Source of the DNA: Leptolinea sp. UBA5203
GTDB lineage: Bacteria; Chloroflexota; Anaerolineae; Anaerolineales; Anaerolineaceae
Length of the DNA: 64,000 bases
Assembly (NCBI GenBank): GCA_002412765.1
Contig: DHVR01000023.1
Location: 3,783-67,782 of the forward strand
Direction of reading: 5' to 3'
The notes below the pieces were generated by a model. It did not search any database, was not told where the DNA came from, and saw only the letters and a list, made by a program, of their open reading frames with translations. Below are positions 53,148 to 61,189 of the stretch, piece after piece (position 1 is the stretch's first letter; every line of letters begins with the position of its first letter). The translations under genes were made by a program, and so were the position numbers.

Positions 53148-54689
53148 CTATTGGAAAGACTTTATACTTCCCCATATTTTATCCACTGGAACTAATGGTT
53201 TTCTGCATACGAGTACATTAAAGCGGGTGAATCCAATATATTTATGTAGAAAGACAGCCTTCTGCTCGCACTCGTCAAAAAAGACAGACATTAAGTTTGG
53301 TCTACTTGAGACAATGATCATAACGTCCCAGGAATATCCCGGCCCCCAAAGATAATAGTTTAACGAGCTGCTAACTGCATGGGGAAGCTCGTACTGCGGA
53401 CCAAACTGGTCTACCGCTCCGGCTGTTGCGTACAAATCTGTATAAATTCCTGCCACCGCGCGTTCTTCCGCGGGAAGCGCATGATAGACATCCGCAACCA
53501 TACGAACCAGTTCATCCCATTCGGTACGACCGCTGAGAAATATCGGAGGGTTATTTGTGTCAAAGTTAAACTCCCTCAGTGGCTGATACAGGAATTGAAA
53601 AGGGCGGATAATCGCTGGCAGAGATTCAATCGGAATAACCGGTAAGGAAAAGGAAATATTGACCAATCCTGCGGCCAGCATATACATCGGAACAACGGCT
53701 TTCACCCACTTTCCCCAACTCAATCTTGTAATACCTTCTTCCGTAAATACCGCGCCCGCAGCAAGAAGCGGTATAAAAAGTTCTATGATCATTCGAGCTG
53801 TTGCGTGCAACTTAAACAACAACGCAAATGTGACCAGGAACAATATGCCCAGGAAACGGTAGTTCACACCGTTCAATCGTCGAAAAATGCGAACCAGCCC
53901 GACTAACCACAAGGGTAAGAGAAGTGGACTTACATACATCAGGATATTGATCAGATATTGCTGTAAGGAAGCCTGATACACCCGCTGAGATCCGTAATTC
54001 ATCCAGTATTCAAGGGTTGGCCAGTGATTGGCAGATTGCCAGAGAAGATAGGGTGAGACAAGAACCAGGCAAAGCCCTGCTCCTAACCAAGGCCAGGGCG
54101 TGATCAAATCCCTCCGGTATTTCGAAGCGAGAAGCGCAACCAAAAAACCTGGTCCCAAGAATAATAGGGTCATTTTGGTCAGGCAGGCGAGCCCCGCGAG
54201 GAAACCCAATACAATCCATAACCTTTTGTTCCCTGTTCGAAGAAATCTTACCAGGCAGAACAGAAAGGCCGCCAGGATTAATTGGTCGATGCTGTCATAA
54301 CAGAAAATGGAATCGACCATTAACCAGCCGGGAACGACGATGAATCCAAGCCCGGTCAGTGCAATGGCAAACGTTTTTCCGCCGAATTCCTTTGTGATCA
54401 GGCAAGCGAAAACCAATGTGAACGCGCCAGCCAGCGCGGGCACGATATGCATCGCAAATAAGGATTCCCCCAAAAGGAAACGGCTGAGCGCCACCAAGGC
54501 AGGCACAAGTGGTGGCAGATCCACATAACCGAATGCCAGGTGCCGGCTTAAAGCAATCGTGTAAAGCTCATCAAAAAAGAAACCATACCCAGGGGCAATG
54601 TACAGGTGCAATACAAATTTCACCATTGCGCCGACAAGGATAAACAAAGAGACGCGAGAAAGTTCGAAGGATTTAATCCATTTCATCAT
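53148..54689 (-). CDS. GT39-type membrane glycosyltransferase (ArnT/PMT-like)
   Basis: About 513 aa with some ten membrane helices and a C-terminal soluble part. GYGFFFDELYTIALSRHLAF carries the DE pair typical of the first extracytoplasmic loop in dolichyl- or undecaprenyl-phosphate sugar transferases. DLPPLVPALVAL follows. The frame opens with TTG at 54761, but the ATG at 54689 has GGGG upstream and starts at MMKWIKSFEL. It directly follows attC-like site 1 (31 bp), so it could be a cassette or the chromosomal gene at the array's end. Confidence 0.88.
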   Translation of the reverse strand: MMKWIKSFELSRVSLFILVGAMVKFVLHLYIAPGYGFFFDELYTIALSRHLAFGYVDLPPLVPALVALSRFLLGESLFAMHIVPALAGAFTLVFACLITKEFGGKTFAIALTGLGFIVVPGWLMVDSIFCYDSIDQLILAAFLFCLVRFLRTGNKRLWIVLGFLAGLACLTKMTLLFLGPGFLVALLASKYRRDLITPWPWLGAGLCLVLVSPYLLWQSANHWPTLEYWMNYGSQRVYQASLQQYLINILMYVSPLLLPLWLVGLVRIFRRLNGVNYRFLGILFLVTFALLFKLHATARMIIELFIPLLAAGAVFTEEGITRLSWGKWVKAVVPMYMLAAGLVNISFSLPVIPIESLPAIIRPFQFLYQPLREFNFDTNNPPIFLSGRTEWDELVRMVADVYHALPAEERAVAGIYTDLYATAGAVDQFGPQYELPHAVSSSLNYYLWGPGYSWDVMIIVSSRPNLMSVFFDECEQKAVFLHKYIGFTRFNVLVCRKPLVPVDKIWGSIKSFQ

Positions 54690-54719
54690 AAGACCCCTGA
54701 CACTGAATAGAGAGTAATT

Positions 54720-54874
54720 ATTTAATGCCGCCCAACCGCAAGCGCGGGATTTGTCGAACAAAACCGCCAGGTGCCGAATCCGCTCGCTTGCCTCGCGTTC
54801 TTGGTGGGGTTGGGGCCGCTTCTCTGAAAGTGTGGGCGAATGCCTGCACTTGTCCGGTGCACGCGGTGTTGAAT
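54720..54874 (-). repeat. attC-like site 1
   Basis: Ends in GTTGAAT (54868-54874). The far core may be GCCCAAC (54730-54736) or ATTTAAT (54720-54726), which aligns better with the other sites. Shares long blocks with site 2: GCTTGCCTCGCGTTCTTGG, then GGGGTTGGGGCCGCTTC. Confidence 0.7.
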
Positions 54875-54887
54875 AGCTTCATTTTCT

Positions 54888-55520
54888 CTATTTCTTGCTT
54901 GCTACAATGAAACACTCAGTTATTGGATGAACTGACAAACTTTCATTTTCAATGATTTGGAAATTCTCATTCGTTATTGATTCTGCTAATTTGGAAGTGC
55001 TATAAAAAATTATGTGAGGAAGAAGTCCTATGTGAGATAAAAGGAATATTGGGATATTAAGCAGGATGCTGACAAATGTCTTCTCTCCCAAGCAGGGTGT
55101 CGCAGAGATAAAAATGCCTCCTGGTTTCAGTAACCGATTGATCCTGCCCATAACCCGTTTGGAGTCTTCCGCTAAATGTAATACGCTTAAAGCCAGAATT
55201 AAATCGAATGATTCTTTCTCAAGGCTTTCATCGAATATTGTCGCTTTCTTGAAATCTATATTTGTTATTTTTCGCTCAACTGCCTTTTTTTGGGCAATCT
55301 CGATCATTTTTGAAGATATGTCAATTCCGCGGGCTTCTTTAACCATGTCAGCTAATTCAATGGCTATTGACCCTGTCGCACATCCATAATCCAGAATGAG
55401 ACTGTTGACCTTGAGATATTTCTTCGCTTTATCGATGATCCGGATATCGTTCTCCCCGAGTGCCACACCTGGTGTATCCCAATTTTTTGCTAATTTATTC
55501 CACATTGATTCTGATTTCAA
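54888..55520 (-). CDS. Cassette gene 1: SAM-dependent methyltransferase
   Basis: 210 aa. Motif I LILDYGCATGSIAIELAD, the acidic motif ARGIDISSKMIEIAQKK, and FDLILALSVLHLAED with LLKPGGIFISATP give a class I (Methyltransf_11) fold. Starts with TTG preceded by a strong GGGAGGT. Stop codon lies 14 bp before attC-like site 1. Substrate unknown. AT-rich relative to flanking chromosomal genes. Confidence 0.85.
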   Translation of the reverse strand: MKSESMWNKLAKNWDTPGVALGENDIRIIDKAKKYLKVNSLILDYGCATGSIAIELADMVKEARGIDISSKMIEIAQKKAVERKITNIDFKKATIFDESLEKESFDLILALSVLHLAEDSKRVMGRINRLLKPGGIFISATPCLGEKTFVSILLNIPIFLLSHIGLLPHIIFYSTSKLAESITNENFQIIENESLSVHPITECFIVASKK

Positions 55521-55562
55521 GTTGTACCTCCCAAATTAAACTTATATTTTCACCACAAAATC

Positions 55563-55722
55563 AACCAACGACAGACGTACCCGGTAAGTGCGGGAAGTGG
55601 CAGAAAAAATAACCAGACGCCAAATCCGCCCGCTTGCCTCGCGTTCTTGGCGGGGTTGGGGCCGCTTCCCTGAAAATGTGTGCGAATGCCCGTACTTGTC
55701 CGATGCACATGCTGTGTCAGGC
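55563..55722 (-). repeat. attC-like site 2
   Basis: Core GTCAGGC (55716-55722), with T to C at position 3, and far core AACCAAC (55563-55569). The TGA stop of the following-strand gene (55717-55719) is inside the core. Confidence 0.65.
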
Positions 55723-56475
55723 GAACTGCTTGTAAACAGACCACTTTCTATCTTCCTCAATGTAATACTGAATTTCGTGAGATGGAAATTTGCTTCGGAC
55801 ATCATTGATAATTTTCTCGACTATCTTTGTGTCTTTTGTGTAATAAACAAACTCACGCATACCGTCTGTAGTAATTGCTAATACATGAATTGAATTTTTC
55901 TCTTTTTCAAACTGACCGGTTAGTTCGTCTTCAATTTGATTTAGAGAATCCATTTCTTCGTTTGACGGCAAACCCACATCGTTAGGTTTTAACAAAGGAA
56001 TTGTAAAACCGATACGATAGATAAATTCCTGATTGGATAAAATTTGTTTTGCAGAATCATTTCGACGCACAAATATTGGCTTTCCATTTTGCTGCCCTTG
56101 GATAATTGACCACTTTGACTCAGTCGGATATTCGCCTGACCTCTTCTGATACTTGGGCGATTCGTTGTCTCGACGGAGTTTTCCAAAATTCTGGATGCCC
56201 ACAAGCAGTTTGTCAAAACCAATTGCATATGCGAACATCGCGACTGAGAGAATCGGAGGAAACACATGAATATATTTGAATGAAAAGACCTCCAGCACAA
56301 ACATGCCTGCGAAGAGCAGTCCAAGAAATATTGCGAGAATTCGCATTGTAGGTGAAGGCGGTGTTGTAAATAAATTCCCGTGTTTCTTACTGTTACGATC
56401 AAGTGCCGACGCTATAACAACAAGTCCGATGATCGACCCAACAACAATCAGGACTACCAAGAGAGTCTCATCCAT
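55717..56475 (-). CDS. Cassette gene 2: hypothetical membrane protein
   Basis: 252 aa, no family recognised. Two or three hydrophobic segments in the first 110 residues (about 4-24, 45-63, 67-85) are followed by a soluble domain containing KRSGEYPTESKWSIIQGQQ and a C-terminal alpha/beta region. AAGGAGGT lies 12 bp before the ATG. The TGA stop lies within the attC-like core GCCTGAC (minus strand), a typical cassette feature. Confidence 0.75.
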   Translation of the reverse strand: MDETLLVVLIVVGSIIGLVVIASALDRNSKKHGNLFTTPPSPTMRILAIFLGLLFAGMFVLEVFSFKYIHVFPPILSVAMFAYAIGFDKLLVGIQNFGKLRRDNESPKYQKRSGEYPTESKWSIIQGQQNGKPIFVRRNDSAKQILSNQEFIYRIGFTIPLLKPNDVGLPSNEEMDSLNQIEDELTGQFEKEKNSIHVLAITTDGMREFVYYTKDTKIVEKIINDVRSKFPSHEIQYYIEEDRKWSVYKQFA

Positions 56476-56527
56476 TTTTATGTTTACCTCCTTAGAATAA
56501 TTTGCAGTTAAGTCTAAAACAAGATCC

Positions 56528-56657
56528 AGCTAATGGTTTGCGTTACCCGTGCTAGGGCAGGCGGCGGAACGTCGTCCAAGTGGAAAAATGCTCAGGCTTA
56601 GAAAACAGCCTGAGATTTGCGCAGACTTCCCGACGTCAGGCGCACGCTTTGTTAGGC
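56528..56657 (-). repeat. attC-like site 3
   Basis: Core GTTAGGC (56651-56657) and far core AGCTAAT (56528-56534). An internal hairpin CTCAGGCT/AGCCTGAG (56591-56598, 56607-56614) would form the variable terminal structure. Confidence 0.75.
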
Positions 56658-56701
56658 GCGTTTTCGCATTCAGATTCCCTTGTTCCGAATCCATTTATTT
56701 T

Positions 56702-57166
56702 TCATTTCTGCGAACCAAATTTCTCATTGATGCGACTCAAAAGTCCACTGCCTACTAATTCGTCAGCGAACTTCAAAATTTCTTGGATTATAGTCAACAC
56801 ATCTTTGTTTCCAGCCCAATGCTTTTTGACAACTTCTGCGTCAACCTTGTTGAGAAGGCTATTTAGAACAACCGCCGCCACAACAACATCATCCATGTAG
56901 CCAATAGGCCCGCTTAATGCTTCTGGTAAAAAGTCAAAAGGAGTGACAAAATATACAATTGCTCCAATCAATTTGATTTTTTCGTTAGATGGAACGTCTT
57001 TATCTATTGCCAATCTGCATAAGAGATGAAATAAATCAGGTGCGGCAAGAAGGTACTCGGCAAACTTGAAGCCCGCTCCTTTTTCGTTGAGCCATGTTCT
57101 GATGGTTTCGCGCATTTGCTGATAGAAATCGACCTGGTACTTATCTACAGATATTTCTTCGGACAT
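56702..57166 (-). CDS. Cassette gene 3: YkvA-family (DUF1232) protein
   Basis: 154 aa. The DUF1232 core is KIKLIGAIVYFVTPFDFLPE, followed by GPIGYMDDVVVAAVVLNSLL. An N-terminal helical extension precedes it. AGGAG before the ATG. Function of the family is unknown; it is common on mobile elements. Confidence 0.88.
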   Translation of the reverse strand: MSEEISVDKYQVDFYQQMRETIRTWLNEKGAGFKFAEYLLAAPDLFHLLCRLAIDKDVPSNEKIKLIGAIVYFVTPFDFLPEALSGPIGYMDDVVVAAVVLNSLLNKVDAEVVKKHWAGNKDVLTIIQEILKFADELVGSGLLSRINEKFGSQK

Positions 57167-57276
57167 TGTTTTGCTCCTATGTTAGCCGAACCTGATTTGG
57201 GATTTGTTTAAAACCACGACCACAGTATTTTGGTCAATGTTTTCCTCATATGTTTTGCAATTTTCTATGCATCAGC

Positions 57277-57402
57277 GCCCAACGATTTGCGTCACCAGCA
57301 AGGGCGGGCGTGGACAATGCTTGGGAGCAGAAAAAAACCGAAGCGAGAAAAATACTCAAAAATGCCGCAGAATCCCCGGCGTCCAGTGCATGCTATGTTA
57401 GG
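57277..57402 (-). repeat. attC-like site 4
   Basis: The best-formed site: far core GCCCAAC (57277-57283), near core GTTAGGC (57396-57402), total 126 bp. Partial complementarity lies just inside both cores (TGCGTCACC against the complement of CCAGTGCATG). Confidence 0.8.
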
Positions 57403-58336
57403 CATCTTTACTTCGGATTTCATTGGATGCATATCTTTTTCTAAGGTTTACAAATATTGCGTTCTTTTTTTCAAGGGTTTGCCTTCTTTTGACAAATTCC
57501 TTATGGACCGTAATTCTTTCTTTTAATTGTTCCTTTTCGTCTTTCATTGCAATTGCCCAACTCGTAAGTGGCGCATCTTGTCCGTATTCTTGCTGAACCT
57601 TATCGATCACTTTATCAAAAGAGCTTTCCCATATCATCAAATCAGTACGAGTTATTTCTCGAATATGTTCATGAATCAAACCTATGCATTCAACATATTC
57701 CCGGATTAATGGTCGAACATCTAAACCTTGCTTATTTTGAGCTTCTTGCATTTCTTTTAATACAGCTTGTTTAAACTTACCATCCAGCTCCAGTGCCGAA
57801 ACACTTATTCTAGGAATTACTGTGTGATGGAGGCGACTTCGTTCTTTATCTTCGATATCAAGCCACTCCCCTGAAAACATAATACTATGAATCGGAAAAC
57901 CACGATGTTGCGCATGGTTTCTCAAAGCTTCCATAACCCGATAGCCGAAGTTCTTATCATAATAATAATTGGTTTTACCTTTGGCAATTTTGACTTTATC
58001 AGAATCCTTGCCGTAAATGGTTGTTAGATGATGAAGGCTTTGATCCAAATACATTGTGCATGCACTGAGTATATTTACAATACGCCTGGATACAATAATC
58101 CTTTCATTGCTCGTCAGGATATCATCAGTGAAACCAAAAATCATATCTCGGGACGCTATTGAAAGTAGTTCTACCTCATACTCTTGAAAATTCTCTATTA
58201 AAATATCAAAGGTTTATTCTAACAATAGCAATTCAAGCAGATTTATTCTAGCAACTTTGATGAGTTCATATTCGGCTCTATCAATTTCTATAAAACCGAG
58301 AAAACCCAAGGCGATTCTTGTAATTCCAAATTTCAT
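57398..58336 (-). pseudogene. Cassette gene 4: unknown protein, interrupted by in-frame TAA
   Basis: An ATG at 58336 starts 40 codons (MKFGITRIALGFLGFIEIDR onwards), ending at TAA 58214-58216. The same frame then continues without a start through TFDILIENFQEYEVELLSIA to the 248-codon segment at 57398-58144. The most likely history is one 312-codon gene with a nonsense mutation. The stop codon at 57398 lies inside the attC core GCCTAAC (minus). GAGGT of the upstream attC end serves as ribosome site. The large part is hydrophilic and helical with no recognised domain. If functional, translation might restart at 58144. Confidence 0.65.
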
Positions 58337-58343
58337 AGTAGAT

Positions 58344-58458
58344 ACCTCACGGTAAGAGTTACCGGCAAAGGCGGGATTATACGGACAAAGCCACCAGACG
58401 CCGAATCCTGAAAGTGTGGACGAATGCCCGCACTTGTCCGGTGCACGCGGTGTTGGGC
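58344..58458 (-). repeat. attC-like site 5
   Basis: Core GTTGGGC (58452-58458) and degenerate far core ACCTCAC (58344-58350). Shares GCCCGCACTTGTCCGGTGCA with site 1 almost exactly but lacks its GC-rich internal segment. Confidence 0.7.
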
Positions 58459-58519
58459 AGATTTTGCAAGACGATTTTGACCTTCAAGTTTCCGATAATT
58501 TCTGCATATATCTAGATAA

Positions 58520-59134
58520 TCACTTATATTTGGGAATTTTTCGTTTTTCTCCCCTTGCGATACTAATTACTCCACTAAGGTAACCGATTAGTTGATTAAC
58601 GCCGACTTGGAACAGTTCTTGTGCAGTTGCACCCTCAGGTGGATTAGCAACATATGCTTTTCTGTGCCACTCTAAATTTTGACACCAATCCTTAATTTGT
58701 TGATCTTCAAATGAGACATCAAGGGTATGGGCAAACTTGTTTCTTATTTTCCTGACCTGCTCAAGATCATTCCTGACAGGTTCATATATTAAGCCAAGAC
58801 CATAAACCATTTTTATCCGACTACTAAAAGTCCCTAAAGCTTTATCAAATCCAACTATTTGTTGAACATTTTTATCATCATCGGCAAGGAAGGAAAAAAG
58901 AATATGCTCCAACAATGTGTCAAGAAAAGCCGCACCAACAATAGCAATGGCGCGATCATTCTTTTCTGTCTCGTTGAATAGCTTATGAAACTCAGCCTGT
59001 AAAGCCATGAGATCAAAATATTTTTCAAGCGCTTTACCAGAGACCAAGTAAGGTTCAAAATCATTGTCGCTATCGCGATGCACAATTATCTCCACTGCGA
59101 TTCGTTGGTTTTTAATTTTATTATTTAACCACAT
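58520..59134 (-). CDS. Cassette gene 5: MltR-like (mannitol repressor fold) protein
   Basis: About 204 aa. The segment RAIAIVGAAFLDTLLEHILF, then LGTFSSRIKMVYGLGLIYEP and VRKIRNKFAHTLDVSFEDQ, is the MltR/DUF4145-type helical domain. TTG 59140 also opens the frame; ATG 59134 is used, without a clear ribosome site. No mannitol gene is nearby, so a regulatory role is unproven. Confidence 0.7.
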   Translation of the reverse strand: MWLNNKIKNQRIAVEIIVHRDSDNDFEPYLVSGKALEKYFDLMALQAEFHKLFNETEKNDRAIAIVGAAFLDTLLEHILFSFLADDDKNVQQIVGFDKALGTFSSRIKMVYGLGLIYEPVRNDLEQVRKIRNKFAHTLDVSFEDQQIKDWCQNLEWHRKAYVANPPEGATAQELFQVGVNQLIGYLSGVISIARGEKRKIPKYK

Positions 59135-59554
59135 GGCCAACTATTAATTATACGGACTCTTGATACGCTGCAATTATTCGGTATAGCCAATTACTAGAAG
59201 AATGTTTTACTGATAATAAGCTTGATTATTTCAAACAATCATTTGCTCCCCAATCTTAAATATTATACATGATCACCTTTTGAACAATAACATAAATGAG
59301 CGATCAATTAGCTGCAAAATCGAGAAAACGCCTCGACCAGAAAACACCTGTACTCAATTGAACTGAAATCCAGCATGCGTGGAGCACCGCCCCCTGTCCC
59401 CGCAGGGGAGAGTTCCATCTAGCGTTAGGGTGCAAGCCTCGCGCCCCTACGATTGCCTCGTTTCTTTTTGCATGTAGTGTGCAAGCATTATGGCTTTTTA
59501 TCGCGATAACGCTGTTATTGTGTTTTTTCGAAATCATCGGCACCGGCGTAGGTT

Positions 59555-60036
59555 GCGGTTGAGCCGGGGTTAATAAACCAAGCCAACTTGTAAAACAACC
59601 CCGGCGAAACCCAACAGTAGACAGCCTTACCAATTCAGGTTATTAAGTGTGCTCCATTTATTGATATACATCTTTCCTAGTCAGAGGGAATAATTGTCGA
59701 GAATGTCGGGTTTCGGCGGCTGAACCCATGAATGAGTATATTTTTTTTCCGCCTCAATCACGACCTACAACCGATGATGCGGTTGAGCCGGGGTTAATAA
59801 ACCAAGCCAACTTGGAAAACAACCCCGGCGAAACCCAACAGTAGACAACCTTACCAATTCAGGTTATCAAGTGTGCATTTATTGACATACCTCTTTTCCC
59901 CAATCATTGGGGAAAACTTATCGAGGATGTCGGGGTTCGGCGGCTGAACCCATGAATGAGCAACTCTGTTTCCGCCTCAACCACGACCTACAACCCATGA
60001 TGCGGTTGAGCCGGGGGACTATAAACCACGCTGGCT
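59555..60036 (+). repeat. Tandem repeats of about 224 bp
   Basis: Units begin with GCGGTTGAGCCGGGG at 59555, 59779 and 60002 (third truncated). Each full unit contains the inverted pair GCCGGGGTT/AACCCCGGC and a later GGGTT..AACCC element. No reading frame is convincing. The 59141-59554 stretch before it holds only a CCCCTG/CAGGGG hairpin near 59391. Confidence 0.85.
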
Positions 60037-60140
60037 GACTGATTATGAAGACTCCCCCATTTTTACTTACTTAGAATCAGAATTTTCGTCTATACTTTTT
60101 TATATCTTTAACTATTTCTTCCTTTTTCTGGAATCATTTG

Positions 60141-60995
60141 ATGGAAATATCCAAACGAGTAGTAAAAAGTATTTTTGTTCCCTCCCGCCTTCCGGATGCG
60201 GACTTTGTTGCCAATCCTTATACGGGTTGCCAATTCGGCTGTCTGTATTGTTATGCCATCTTCACCTGTCGGTTTGTGGCAAAGCCGCGAAACACCTGGG
60301 GGAATTTTGTGGTGATTAAAGAAAATGCTGTGGACTTGGCCAAAAAACAGCTTGCCCGTTGGCCTTCATCAAAAAAAGGAGCGACTCTCCTGCTCAGTTC
60401 GGTTACAGATCCTTATCAAGGTATCGAGAAAGATCAGCAGCTTACCCGCGGCATCCTCTCCGCCCTGGTGGATGCCGGTTATCAAGGCAAAGTGGCCGTG
60501 TTGACAAAATCCCCGCTGGTTCTTCGGGATGTGGATTTACTAAAACAGTTGAATGCCGAAGTCGGCCTGACCATCACCACCACAGACGATAAATTAAGTC
60601 GTTTCCTGGAAGTACGTGCGCCGTTGGCCAGCAAACGACTGAGCACCCTGCAAGGGTTAACCACTGCCGGTATTAAAACCTATGCCTTTCTCGGCCCCCT
60701 GCTGCCGCATTTCCGGCTGGAGCCTGAGAAGCTTGAATCGTTATTTGAGCAGATTGCCTTAAGTGGAACCCGAGAAATCTATGCCGAACAGCTCAATTTG
60801 CCAACCCAGGTCCGCCAGCGCATCTGGCAGGAATTTTCCACGGCAAAGCCAGACCTGCTGCAGATCTATCAAAAGGCACTTTCCGCGGAACACCGTGACT
60901 TTCTTTCCAAGCTGGTACGTACCTATGCGCAAAAATACAATCTACATCTGCGCCTGAACGACGCCATCTACCACCAGGACCTCAAGACCCACTAA
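60141..60995 (+). CDS. SPL-family radical SAM protein
   Basis: About 284 aa. The cluster motif is NPYTGCQFGCLYCYAIF (CxxxCxxC), preceded by VKSIFVPSRLPDADFV as in SplB/COG1533 proteins. SSVTDPYQGIEKDQQLTRG and VLTKSPLVLRDVDLL are characteristic too. TTG 60138 opens the frame; the adjacent ATG 60141 is used. True spore photoproduct lyase is unlikely in a non-sporulating host; most relatives have unknown substrates. Confidence 0.88.
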   Translation: MEISKRVVKSIFVPSRLPDADFVANPYTGCQFGCLYCYAIFTCRFVAKPRNTWGNFVVIKENAVDLAKKQLARWPSSKKGATLLLSSVTDPYQGIEKDQQLTRGILSALVDAGYQGKVAVLTKSPLVLRDVDLLKQLNAEVGLTITTTDDKLSRFLEVRAPLASKRLSTLQGLTTAGIKTYAFLGPLLPHFRLEPEKLESLFEQIALSGTREIYAEQLNLPTQVRQRIWQEFSTAKPDLLQIYQKALSAEHRDFLSKLVRTYAQKYNLHLRLNDAIYHQDLKTH

Positions 60996-61189
60996 TTTAG
61001 TCCACAACCTTTTTTTGACCCCAAACCATCCTTCTGACCCACATCAGGCGGTTTTTTATGCTTTCACCTCTCTCCAACCGCTCCTCTTTCCCCTTTGAAT
61101 GACATCCCCATAGCGTCTAAACCATTTCTTCACATCTAAAGATTAAGATGAAGAAGTAAGAAAATTATGGATTTAAGGGAGTACGATGG

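Larger units (their letters stand above)
54720..59140 (-). mobile_element. Integron-type gene cassette array without visible integrase (CALIN-like)
   Basis: Five minus-strand genes alternate with five related 100-155-bp sequences that each end in a GTTRRRY-like core: GTTGAAT, GTCAGGC, GTTAGGC, GTTAGGC and GTTGGGC. They have a matching RYYYAAC-like core at the other end and imperfect dyad symmetry. All genes have the same direction and none is functionally related to its neighbour. Cassette gene stops fall inside two cores. No tyrosine recombinase gene is in the window, so it is either a cluster of attC sites lacking an integrase or part of a larger integron. Confidence 0.75.

Noticed and set aside
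59304..59633. 109-codon minus-strand open frame
   Set aside because: Runs through the tandem repeat, has no ribosome site and no protein-like pattern.
59602..59790. ACCCAAC and GTTGAGC in the tandem repeats as attC ends
   Set aside because: The sequences just inside the two cores are not complementary. The strong hairpin lies in the reverse order to that in attC sites.
60141..60995. Integrase for the cassette array
   Set aside because: The gene is a radical SAM protein (CxxxCxxC). No tyrosine-recombinase motif is present anywhere in the window.
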